Source of the DNA: Pseudoxanthomonas sp. SL93
GTDB lineage: Bacteria > Pseudomonadota > Gammaproteobacteria > Xanthomonadales > Xanthomonadaceae
Direction: 5' to 3'
Length of the DNA stretch: 64,000 nt
Assembly (NCBI RefSeq): GCF_026625825.1
Contig: NZ_CP113065.1
Coordinates: 2,046,001 to 2,110,000, forward strand
Position 1 is the stretch's first letter, and each line of letters starts with the position of its first letter. The position numbers were made by a program, and so were the translations under genes. The notes below the pieces were generated by a model. That model was not told the DNA's origin and ran no database searches. It was given only the letters and a program-made list of their open reading frames with translations. Shown here in pieces: positions 35,037 to 45,049 of this stretch.

Positions 35037-36890
35037 TCACGCCTCGTCGTACAGCGCCGACCAGGCCGCCTCGGCCTGGGCGAGCTGCTGTTGCAGGGTT
35101 TCGCGGTCGCGGCCCAGCCGCGCGGCGAGGTCGGCGTCGGCGTAGCTCTTGGGGTCGGCGAGTTGCGCATCCACGTCGGCCAGCTTGGCTTCGAATTCGG
35201 CGACCTTGGCTTCGGCCGCGGCGAGCTTGACCGGGTTGATCTTGCGCGCGGGAGCGACGGGCTTGGGCGGCGGCGGGGGTGCGGGCTCGTTGCGCAGGGT
35301 CTTGCTGCCCTGCGCGCTGGCGCGGGTGCGCAGCCACGCGGCGTATTCGTCCAGGTCGCCGTCGAAGGGTTCGACCACGCCGTCGGCCACGCGCCAGAAC
35401 GTGTCGCAGACCAGGCCGATCAGGTGACGGTCGTGCGACACCATCACGATGGCGCCATCGAAATCGCTCAGCGCTTCGGCCAGCGCTTCGCGCATTTCCA
35501 GGTCAAGGTGGTTGGTCGGTTCGTCGAGCAGCAGCACGTTGGGCTGTTGCCAGGCGATCAGCGCCAGCGCCAGGCGTGCGCGCTCGCCGCCGGAGAAGCC
35601 ATCGACCGGCTCGAACGCGCGGTCGCCCGGGAAATTCCACTTGCCCAGGAAGTCGCGGAACGACTGGTTGCTGGCGTCGGGTGACAAGTCGCGGAAGTGG
35701 TCCATCGGCGACTGGCCTTCGTGCAGCGATTCCACCGTGTGCTGCGCGAAGTAGCCGATGCGCAGGTCCGGGTGCGCCATGCGGTCGCCGGCAAGGACCG
35801 GCAGCTCGCCGACCAGCGTCTTCACCAGCGTGGTCTTGCCCGCGCCGTTGGGGCCCAGCAGGCCAATGCGCTGCCCTGCTTCCAGGCCGAACCCGACATT
35901 GTGCAGGATCACCGCGCCGGGCCCGTAGCCGGCTTCGACATGGTTCAGGCGGATCAGCGAGAACGGCAGCTTGGCGGGCGGGGCGAACTCGATGCGGAAC
36001 TCGCGCTCGGCGCGCACCGCCTCGGTGCCGGCCAGCTTGGCCAGGCGCTTCATGCGGCTCTGCGCCTGCGCGGCCTTCGAGGCCTTGGCCTTGAAGCGGT
36101 CGATGAAGCTTTGCAGGTGCGCGCGCTCGGCCTGTTCCTTCTCGTGCGCGATCTGCTGCTGGCGCAGCTGTTCCGCGCGCTGGCGCTCGAAGTCGGTGTA
36201 GCCGCCGGTGTACAGCTTCGCGGTGCCGCCATGCAGGTGCAGCGTGTGGGTGGCGACGTTGTCGAGGAACTCGCGGTCGTGCGAGATCAGCAGCAGCGTG
36301 CCGGGATACTTCAGCAGCCATTGCTCCAGCCAGAGCACCGCGTCCATGTCCAGGTGGTTGGTGGGTTCGTCCAGCAGCAGCAGGTCGCTGGGCATCATCA
36401 GTGCGCGCGCCAGGTTCAGGCGCACGCGCCAGCCGCCGGAGAACGAAGAGACCGGCCGATGGTGCGTATCGGCCGGGAAGCCCAGGCCATGCAGCAGCTT
36501 GCCGGCGCGCGCCTCGGCGTCGTAGGCGCCGATCTCGGCCATGCGGGTGTGTGCGTTGGCCACCGCCTCCCAGTCCTCACGCGCGGTCGCCTCGGCTTCC
36601 GCGTTGAGCACGGCGGCCACCTCGGTGTCGCCGCCCAGCACGAACGACAGGGCGGGGTCCGGCAGCGAGGGGGTTTCCTGGGCGACGCTGGCGATGCGCA
36701 CCTTGCCCGGCAGGTCCAGGTCGCCCTTGTCGGCTTCCAGCTCGCCCTGCACGGCGGCGAACAGGCTGGACTTGCCCGCGCCGTTGCGCCCCACCACGCC
36801 CACGCGATAGCCGGCATGCAGGGTGAGGTCGACGTTGGACAGCAGCAGGCGCTCGCCACGGCGCATGGCGAAATTGCGAAGGGAGATCAA
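35037..36890 (-). CDS. ABC-F family ATPase, YheS type
   Basis: The 617-residue cytoplasmic protein has two ABC ATPase domains in tandem and no membrane part. Each has Walker A (GRNGAGKSS near residue 35; GPNGAGKTT near 343), an ABC signature (SFSGGWRVRL; GFSGGERARL) and a Walker B LLLDEPTNHLD. The inter-domain linker is long and charged, and a C-terminal coiled-coil extension (KLAAAEAKVAEFEAKLADVD) follows. The sequence order closely follows E. coli YheS. ABC-F proteins bind the ribosomal E site and rescue or tune translation. The start at 36890 is the family start. Confidence 0.92.
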   Translation of the reverse strand: MISLRNFAMRRGERLLLSNVDLTLHAGYRVGVVGRNGAGKSSLFAAVQGELEADKGDLDLPGKVRIASVAQETPSLPDPALSFVLGGDTEVAAVLNAEAEATAREDWEAVANAHTRMAEIGAYDAEARAGKLLHGLGFPADTHHRPVSSFSGGWRVRLNLARALMMPSDLLLLDEPTNHLDMDAVLWLEQWLLKYPGTLLLISHDREFLDNVATHTLHLHGGTAKLYTGGYTDFERQRAEQLRQQQIAHEKEQAERAHLQSFIDRFKAKASKAAQAQSRMKRLAKLAGTEAVRAEREFRIEFAPPAKLPFSLIRLNHVEAGYGPGAVILHNVGFGLEAGQRIGLLGPNGAGKTTLVKTLVGELPVLAGDRMAHPDLRIGYFAQHTVESLHEGQSPMDHFRDLSPDASNQSFRDFLGKWNFPGDRAFEPVDGFSGGERARLALALIAWQQPNVLLLDEPTNHLDLEMREALAEALSDFDGAIVMVSHDRHLIGLVCDTFWRVADGVVEPFDGDLDEYAAWLRTRASAQGSKTLRNEPAPPPPPKPVAPARKINPVKLAAAEAKVAEFEAKLADVDAQLADPKSYADADLAARLGRDRETLQQQLAQAEAAWSALYDEA

Positions 36891-36970
36891 GAAAGAACCT
36901 ATGGGGATTTGGGTGGAACCGGCCGCGTAGTTTATCGGTACACGTGCCCGTCACAGTCGTTAACGAAGCA

Positions 36971-36999
36971 TTGACATCCATGTCATCGCACTGTAATCA
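36971..36999 (+). promoter_or_regulatory. candidate sigma-70 promoter of TonB receptor 1
   Basis: A consensus TTGACA (36971-36976) is followed after 17 bases by TAATCA (36994-36999). It lies about 90 bases before the receptor gene start, in the 199-bp region divergent from the ABC-F gene. No convincing Fur box was recognised around it. Confidence 0.55.
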
Positions 37000-37089
37000 A
37001 TGCCTATGGTGCGGTGCACAAAAATGATTTCAGCCGTAACCGTGCCTGCCAGCCCTCTGTCGTGTTCCCGTCTTTCCGTTGGAGCCACC

Positions 37090-39480
<2,391 letters not shown>

Positions 39481-39501
39481 CAACCTCCACTCAAGGACCA
39501 C

Positions 39502-39535
39502 GATGCCCCGCAAAACGCGGGGCATCTTTTTTTTT
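39502..39535 (+). terminator. terminator of TonB receptor 1 gene
   Basis: GATGCCCCGC (39502-39511) and GCGGGGCATC (39517-39526) form a perfect 10-bp stem around AAAAC, followed by nine T. A textbook intrinsic terminator 21 bases after the stop. Confidence 0.95.
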
Positions 39536-39683
39536 GGGCCGGAAGCTGGCCGCACCGCATCCGGCGACACGTTCCAGCGTGCAAATGGGCGTGCAGGGAT
39601 GAATCGGCCACTCAGTTTCGGTTTGCGGATAAACCGCCCGATCAGCGAAACTCGGGACTCACGCAGAGGAACCGTCCCCCTAG

Positions 39684-41372
39684 ATGCACCATGACACCGA
39701 CCTGATCAACATCATCGCGGTGGGTCTGGCCCTGGCCTTCGTGCTTGGCGCCCTCGCCCACAAGCTGCGCTTGTCACCGCTGGTCGGCTATCTGCTTGCA
39801 GGCATCTTCGTGGGACCGTTCACCCCCGGCTTCGTCGCGGACCAGGAGCTGGCCAACCAGCTGTCCGAACTGGGCGTGATGCTGCTGATGTTCGGCGTGG
39901 GCCTGCACTTCTCGCTGGAGGACCTGCTGGAGGTCAAGGCGATCGCCATTCCCGGCGCGATCGTGCAGATCGTGGTGGCCACGGCGCTGGGTTGGGCACT
40001 GGCCTGGGGCATGGGCTGGACGCCGTTGAACGGCTTCGTCTTCGGCCTGGCATTGTCGGTGGCCAGCACGGTGGTGCTGCTGCGCGCGATGGAGGACCGG
40101 CGCCTGCTGGACACCAAGCGCGGGCGTATCGCAGTGGGCTGGCTGATCGTGGAAGACCTGGTGATGGTGCTGGCGCTGGTCATGCTGCCGGTGCTGGCGG
40201 AGACCTTCGGCGAGCGCGCCGGCGACACGCCGGCCAGTTTCGGCACCTTCATGGTCGCCATCGCCTGGACGCTGATCAAGCTGGGCGCGTTCGTCGCCTT
40301 CATGCTGCTGGTGGGCCGGCGTGTCATTCCCTGGACGCTGGAGAAGATCGCCGCGACGGGTTCGCGCGAACTGTTCACGCTGTCGGTGCTGGCGATCGCG
40401 CTGGGCGTGGCGTTCGGCTCGGCGACGATGTTCGGCGTGTCGTTCGCGCTGGGCGCGTTCTTCGCCGGCATGCTGCTCAACGAATCGGAACTGAGCCACA
40501 AGGCCGCCAACGATTCGCTGCCGCTGCGCGACGCGTTCGCCGTGCTGTTCTTCGTCTCGGTGGGCATGCTGTTCAACCCCGCCATCCTTGTCGCCCATCC
40601 GTGGCAGGTGCTGGCGACGTTCCTGATCATCGTGGTGGGCAAGTCGCTGGCCGCGTTCCTCATCGTGCGCGCCTTCAAGCACCCTACCGGCACCGCGCTG
40701 ACCATCTCGGTCAGCCTGGCGCAGATCGGCGAGTTCTCCTTCATCCTCGCCGCGCTGGGCGTCTCGCTGGAGATCCTGCCGCCGGAAGGCCGCGACCTGA
40801 TCCTGGCCGGCTCACTGCTGTCGATCGTCGCCAATCCGTTCCTGTTCTCCTGGCTGGATGGCTGGCAGCGCAGGCAGGAAGCCCTGGCGCCGGCGCCGGC
40901 CGAACCCGAGGCACCTCCCGGCCCGTCGCTGGACGTCACCGGCCACGCCATCATCATCGGCTATGGCCGCGTGGGCAGCGAACTGGCGCGCGTGCTGCGA
41001 GACCGCGGCGTGCCGCTGATCGTCATCGACGACAACGGTGACCACGTGGCGCGCGCGCACGACGCGGGCATCCCCGCGATCCGCGGCAGCGCCGCCGCGG
41101 ACCGGGTGCTGGCCGAAGCGCATCCCGAACGCGCGAAGATCGCCGTGCTGGCGATCCCGCAGCCGCTGGAGGCCGGTGAAGCCCTGGCCAAGCTGCGCGC
41201 GATCAATCCCTCACTGACCCTGCTGGCGCGCGCGCACAGCGAGGGCGAGGTGAAGCACCTGCTGGAACACGGTGCCGACGGCGCCGTGCTTGCGGAACGC
41301 GAACTTGCGTTCTCGCTGGCGGAAATGGTGATGTCCACGCCGCCGTACCGGCCGCAGCGCACCGCCACCTGA
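39684..41372 (+). CDS. ybaL: YbaL-type cation/proton antiporter (CPA2 family)
   Basis: The 562-residue protein has 12-13 membrane helices of the CPA2 family in residues 1-395 (LRLSPLVGYLLAGIFVGPF, GVGLHFSLEDLLEVKAIAIP, SVASTVVLLRAMEDRRLLD) and a cytoplasmic RCK/TrkA-N domain with the nucleotide-binding pattern IIIGYGRVGSELARVLRDRG. This order matches YbaL/KefB-like antiporters that exchange potassium or another cation for protons. The KefB glutathione-regulated features are not evident, hence the YbaL call. The start at 39684 fits the family. Confidence 0.88.
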   Translation: MHHDTDLINIIAVGLALAFVLGALAHKLRLSPLVGYLLAGIFVGPFTPGFVADQELANQLSELGVMLLMFGVGLHFSLEDLLEVKAIAIPGAIVQIVVATALGWALAWGMGWTPLNGFVFGLALSVASTVVLLRAMEDRRLLDTKRGRIAVGWLIVEDLVMVLALVMLPVLAETFGERAGDTPASFGTFMVAIAWTLIKLGAFVAFMLLVGRRVIPWTLEKIAATGSRELFTLSVLAIALGVAFGSATMFGVSFALGAFFAGMLLNESELSHKAANDSLPLRDAFAVLFFVSVGMLFNPAILVAHPWQVLATFLIIVVGKSLAAFLIVRAFKHPTGTALTISVSLAQIGEFSFILAALGVSLEILPPEGRDLILAGSLLSIVANPFLFSWLDGWQRRQEALAPAPAEPEAPPGPSLDVTGHAIIIGYGRVGSELARVLRDRGVPLIVIDDNGDHVARAHDAGIPAIRGSAAADRVLAEAHPERAKIAVLAIPQPLEAGEALAKLRAINPSLTLLARAHSEGEVKHLLEHGADGAVLAERELAFSLAEMVMSTPPYRPQRTAT

Positions 41373-41387
41373 GTCCGGCACGATCAG

Positions 41388-41419
41388 CGGGAGGCGCGCG
41401 CGTGCACGCGCTCCTCCCG
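41388..41419. terminator. hairpin between convergent ybaL and DUF3011 genes
   Basis: CGGGAGG (41388-41394) pairs with CCTCCCG (41413-41419) and GCGCG with CGCGC inside, giving a long GC-rich hairpin between two stop codons that face each other. There is no T-run on either side, so its action as a terminator is uncertain. Confidence 0.4.
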
Positions 41420-41432
41420 TGACCTGCGGCGA

Positions 41433-42062
41433 TCAGTTGCTGCCGTCGTCGGGCGGATCGACCAGGCAGGCTGCACCGTGGCAGCCCTGCCAGTTGCCCT
41501 GGGTATCGAAGTTGGGATTGCCCTGGCGGTCGAACGACGGGCGTGGATCGATGTCCTGGCTGCTGTCGCGAGCGCGGTCGGGGTTGTCGACCATGCAGCC
41601 CACGCCATGGCACCCGCTGTAGCGGCTCGTGCGGCTGTAGTCGACGTTGCTGGTGGTATGCCGGCGGTCCTTGTCGGCGGCTGCGCCGGCGATGAGCGCC
41701 CCCAGCACCACGCCGGCCACGACCGCGCCGGAGTCATGCCCGCGATCGCTGTAACTGCGCGCCCCGGGATCCCAGCTGTCGCCGCGCCCATGGTGATAGG
41801 ACTGCACGTCGGCGAACACGCCCGAGCAGCCCTGCGCGACCCACACATAGCCGCTTCGCCGGTTGTAGCCCCAGGTGCGGTTGACGATGCATGCGCTGCT
41901 GGAGATCTGGTGTACCAGCTGAGGCGCACGCAGCGGACCGGCCCAGCACTCGCTGTACTGGTAATGGATGGAATGGCATTCGACCGTGCTCTGCGCGGAG
42001 GCAGGCACGGCAAGACAGGACAACAGGAACAATGAAACCACGGCCATCATGCGTTGCGACAT
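41433..42062 (-). CDS. secreted DUF3011 protein with repeated CHGxxC motifs
   Basis: The 209-residue product has a signal peptide (cleavage after ASA near residue 23), one DUF3011-like module (VECHSIHYQYSECWAGPL to YVWVAQGCSGVF), a glycine-zipper-like hydrophobic stretch (SGAVVAGVVLGALIAGAAA), and a C-terminal region with two copies of a GCHGxxCxVDxPD motif (SGCHGVGCMVDNPD and QGCHGAACLVDPPD). The order CHGxxC is not the CxxCH of c-type haem, so metal binding or disulfide pairing is the more likely use. Function is unknown. It is a distant relative of the triple DUF3011 protein at 30812-31720. Confidence 0.8.
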   Translation of the reverse strand: MSQRMMAVVSLFLLSCLAVPASAQSTVECHSIHYQYSECWAGPLRAPQLVHQISSSACIVNRTWGYNRRSGYVWVAQGCSGVFADVQSYHHGRGDSWDPGARSYSDRGHDSGAVVAGVVLGALIAGAAADKDRRHTTSNVDYSRTSRYSGCHGVGCMVDNPDRARDSSQDIDPRPSFDRQGNPNFDTQGNWQGCHGAACLVDPPDDGSN

Positions 42063-42148
42063 GGTGATGCCCTCGATGGTTCGACGACGGGGTCCCCTGC
42101 GCGGCGGATGCTAGCACGCAGGTCCGTTCAATCCCGGTGCACGCGCGC

Positions 42149-44431
42149 TCAGTGGCGGTGCGGCGCCAGCGCGACCTCGGCGGCGGTTTCCACCAGCACT
42201 TCCACCAGCGGGCGGGGCGCACCGTACAGGTAGCCCTGCACCTGGTCGACACCGAGTTCGCGCAGGCACCATTCGATCTCCTCGTCCTCGACGAACTCGG
42301 CCACGGTCTCCGCGCCGAAGGCCTTCGCCACCGCCACCGACGCCTGCACCACCGCATGGTCCTTGCCACGCTGCGCCACGTTGCGGACGAACGAGCCATC
42401 GATCTTGATGATGTCCACGGGCAGCTCCCGCAACCGCGCGAAACTCTGCATGCCGGTGCCGAAATCATCGATGGCGATGCGGCAACCCAGCGCGCGCAGG
42501 TCGCTGAGCAGATGGCTGGCGACGGTGGTGTTGGAAATGGCCGCCGTCTCGGTGACTTCGAAGCACAGCGCACTGACCGGCAACGGGGAGCCGGCCAGCA
42601 GCGTCCGCAGTTCCACTTGGAAACTCATCGAGGCCAGGCTCTGGCCGGTCAGGTTGATCGCGATCTGCTGGCAGTACGGCAGCGCGGCCGGCGTCTTTCG
42701 CAACAGGCGGAACAGGGCACGGATCACCGCCAGGTCGAGTTCGGCGCCCCGTCCCGCGGCCTCCAGCGGCCCCATGAAGCGCGCCGGCGGAATCAGCTCG
42801 CCGCGCTCGTCGACCAGCCGGCACAGCACTTCGCCCACCAGCGCATGCGGGTGGCGGGTGTCCGGATCGCCCTGCAATGGTCGGATCGGCTGGAAGTACA
42901 GCGCCACCCGTTCGTTGCGCAAACAGGCCAGCGCCTCGGCGGCATCCTGCAGCTGCTTGCGCTGCGAGTGCCGCACCAGCGAATCACCGACCTCGCTGTA
43001 GCGCGGGCGCACTTCACCGTGGTGTCGTGCCTCGAAGGCCAGGTGCGATGCCGTCAGCACCGCCATGTCGACGACGCCGCGTTGCGCCTGGTTGAACGCC
43101 GCCACGCCCAGGTAGGGCAGCAGCCGCATCGGCTGGCCGGCGACCTCGATCTCCGCATGCTCGACGCGCGCCATCAACCGTTCCCACAGATCGGCGTCGG
43201 CACCGGGCTTGGGCAGCAGCGCGAACTGGCCGGTGCCCACGTAATACGTCTCCACCATGTCGTCCAGCCGGCGTGCGGCGGTGTTCATGGCCGCGGCCTG
43301 GGTGTCCAGGCCGAAGCCCGCCACCAGCGTGTCGGTCTGGTCCAGCAGCAGGTAACCCAGCTCCGCACGCGGCACCGGACGCCCCGCCATGCGTTCGCGC
43401 AGCGCCTTCAGGTTGGGCAGGCCGGTGACGTTGTCGCGCAGTGTTTCGCCGGACAGGCGTTCGGCCAGGTCGAAGCGGTCGCGGTTGGTCAGCCACAGGT
43501 ACAGCATGGCCAGCAGCAGGATGTTCACTTCCAGCGCGATGTGCAGCAGGTTGAAGAATCCCACCGCGGTGTTGCCGTATTCCGCCGTGCCGGCCACGGC
43601 GGCCACCAGCAGCAACAGCGTCAGCGACAGCGACAGCATGGCGTAGCGCGGCGGCAGTCGCAGCATGCACCACGCCAGCACCACCATCAGTGCGAAGCGG
43701 TAGTCCATCAGCACGATCTGCGGCTGCGCGCCACCGCTCAGCGACTGCCTGACTTCCAGCGTGGCCCACAGGCTGATGCCCAGCCCGGCGGCCAGCAGCA
43801 CCGGCCACCACCAGTGCCGCATGGCGGAAAGCGTGGGCGACTTCTGCCCGCGTTCGCCCCAGGCCACCACCAGGGGCAAGGTCACCACGGCCACGCCGAA
43901 CTGCTTGGCGAACAGGGTCTGGAAAACCACGCTGAGTGCGGTCTCCGGTGTGGTCAGGAACGCCACGGTCGACCCCGCCAGCGCAAGGCCCACGGGATAC
44001 AGCAGCAGACCGATCCCCGCGAAGCGGAACAGGTCGCGCCGCTGCACGGTGGCGGCGGGTCGCTCGCGCGGCCAGCCCATCAGGGAGGCGCAGGACAGCG
44101 TCCAGCCGAAGTTGAACAGGTGCACCGCGACGCCCCACGCCAGGATCCGGTCCGCGCCGCCGCCGTCCAGGTAGTAGTGCCGTGCCGTCCAGCCCCCCAG
44201 CGTGGCCAGGAAACACCCCGCCAGCACCCAGCGGTCGCGTTCCAGCATGGCGATGGCCAGCAGCAGGCCGGTATGCAGGTGCACCAGCGAGGCCAGGGAT
44301 TCCTCGCCGAAAAAGGCGATGCGGTAACTGACGGACAACTGCTGCAGCAGCACACAGAGCGCCCCCAGCAGCAGCACCTTCGCGCCCCTGCCCAGGCCCG
44401 GCTCTTCCGCGTGGACGCTGTCGGCAAACAT
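42149..44431 (-). CDS. membrane EAL-domain protein with degenerate GGDEF
   Basis: The 760-residue protein begins with about eight membrane helices forming a MASE1-like sensor (residues about 15-310), then a GGDEF-like domain whose signature is lost (VGTGQFALLP in place of RxGGDEF), then a C-terminal EAL domain. The EAL domain keeps the catalytic glutamate in GEVLCRL, the glutamate in FEVTETAAI, the double aspartate in IAIDDFGTG, and the lysine in IIKIDGSF. QGYLYGAP also remains. It should therefore break down cyclic di-GMP, with the GGDEF part at most a GTP-binding regulator. The signal sensed is unknown. Confidence 0.87.
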   Translation of the reverse strand: MFADSVHAEEPGLGRGAKVLLLGALCVLLQQLSVSYRIAFFGEESLASLVHLHTGLLLAIAMLERDRWVLAGCFLATLGGWTARHYYLDGGGADRILAWGVAVHLFNFGWTLSCASLMGWPRERPAATVQRRDLFRFAGIGLLLYPVGLALAGSTVAFLTTPETALSVVFQTLFAKQFGVAVVTLPLVVAWGERGQKSPTLSAMRHWWWPVLLAAGLGISLWATLEVRQSLSGGAQPQIVLMDYRFALMVVLAWCMLRLPPRYAMLSLSLTLLLLVAAVAGTAEYGNTAVGFFNLLHIALEVNILLLAMLYLWLTNRDRFDLAERLSGETLRDNVTGLPNLKALRERMAGRPVPRAELGYLLLDQTDTLVAGFGLDTQAAAMNTAARRLDDMVETYYVGTGQFALLPKPGADADLWERLMARVEHAEIEVAGQPMRLLPYLGVAAFNQAQRGVVDMAVLTASHLAFEARHHGEVRPRYSEVGDSLVRHSQRKQLQDAAEALACLRNERVALYFQPIRPLQGDPDTRHPHALVGEVLCRLVDERGELIPPARFMGPLEAAGRGAELDLAVIRALFRLLRKTPAALPYCQQIAINLTGQSLASMSFQVELRTLLAGSPLPVSALCFEVTETAAISNTTVASHLLSDLRALGCRIAIDDFGTGMQSFARLRELPVDIIKIDGSFVRNVAQRGKDHAVVQASVAVAKAFGAETVAEFVEDEEIEWCLRELGVDQVQGYLYGAPRPLVEVLVETAAEVALAPHRH

Positions 44432-45049
44432 CAGTCAGCTGGTCCCCCCGATACCGCGCCATCCTGACACGGATTCGCGAAGGCGGGGAACCGCCTTCGT
44501 ACGTGCCAAGTCTTTGTAACGTCACGATCGGTGAAGGCCGGACAGCGCCCCATGCCGCCGCGTGACCCGGCCATGCAAGGCACGGCGCCGCGCGCGCGAG
44601 GCCCGGAAAGCCAACGATGAACCCCAGGAGCCCCATCGCCGGGGTCCTGCACGTGACACGCGAGGCTCGGAGGCTGGTGGATGGCGATGCGAATGCCAGC
44701 GATGGGTGCTGGAAAGCCACGGGATGGCCTTCCACCGGCCATCGCCGGAGCGGGATGTGAGAACGATCGCGGTCCAAGGGCCATCGATGGGATTCCGGAC
44801 GCCATCGATGGCGCGTGGAAAGCCATCGATGGGGCCTGAAAGCCTTGCGCGCGGGGCTCAGCCCCCTGCGGACAAGGCCCAGCGCCTTGCGGGGCGGGCT
44901 CGGGACCTCGCGGGCAAGGCCCGGAGCCCCGGGTGCGACGCTGAAAACGTCACCCGCGGGGCGCGGACGCTTGCCGGCGTCCGCGGGCGATCACCGGGAG
45001 GGCCTTGGGCGCGCCGGTAGGCCCGGCGTGGGCCCTCCGGCAGTGGGCG
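44432..45049. other. 618-bp gene-free region with 21-bp periodic sequence
   Basis: No credible gene lies between the EAL gene and clpB. The middle of the region repeats with a 21-base period. Because 21 is a multiple of three, all frames across it show seven-residue repeats (for example PSM at fixed steps) on both strands. The rest (44850-45049) is very GC-rich with imperfect repeats of the type CCTTGCGGGGC. The EAL promoter should lie at 44432-44520, but no clear pair of elements was recognised. Confidence 0.6.
44696..44832. repeat. 21-bp phased array of CCATCGATGG palindromes
   Basis: Three identical 10-bp palindromes CCATCGATGG lie at 44781, 44802 and 44823, exactly 21 bases apart. Degenerate versions sit on or within one base of the same register upstream: CCATCGCCGG at 44739, CCACGGGATGG at 44717 and CCAGCGATGG at 44696. 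Twenty-one bases is two turns of the DNA helix, so all copies face the same side. Confidence 0.75.

Noticed and set aside
41433..42062. Cytochrome c haem-binding motifs in the CHG-containing protein
   Set aside because: The haem motif is CxxCH. Here the order is CHGxxC with no histidine after the second cysteine.
44562..45020. A 152-codon plus-strand frame with seven-residue repeats upstream of clpB, and a minus-strand counterpart at 44431-44826
   Set aside because: The repeats come from the 21-bp DNA periodicity and appear in several frames at once. There is no ribosome site, signal peptide or domain.
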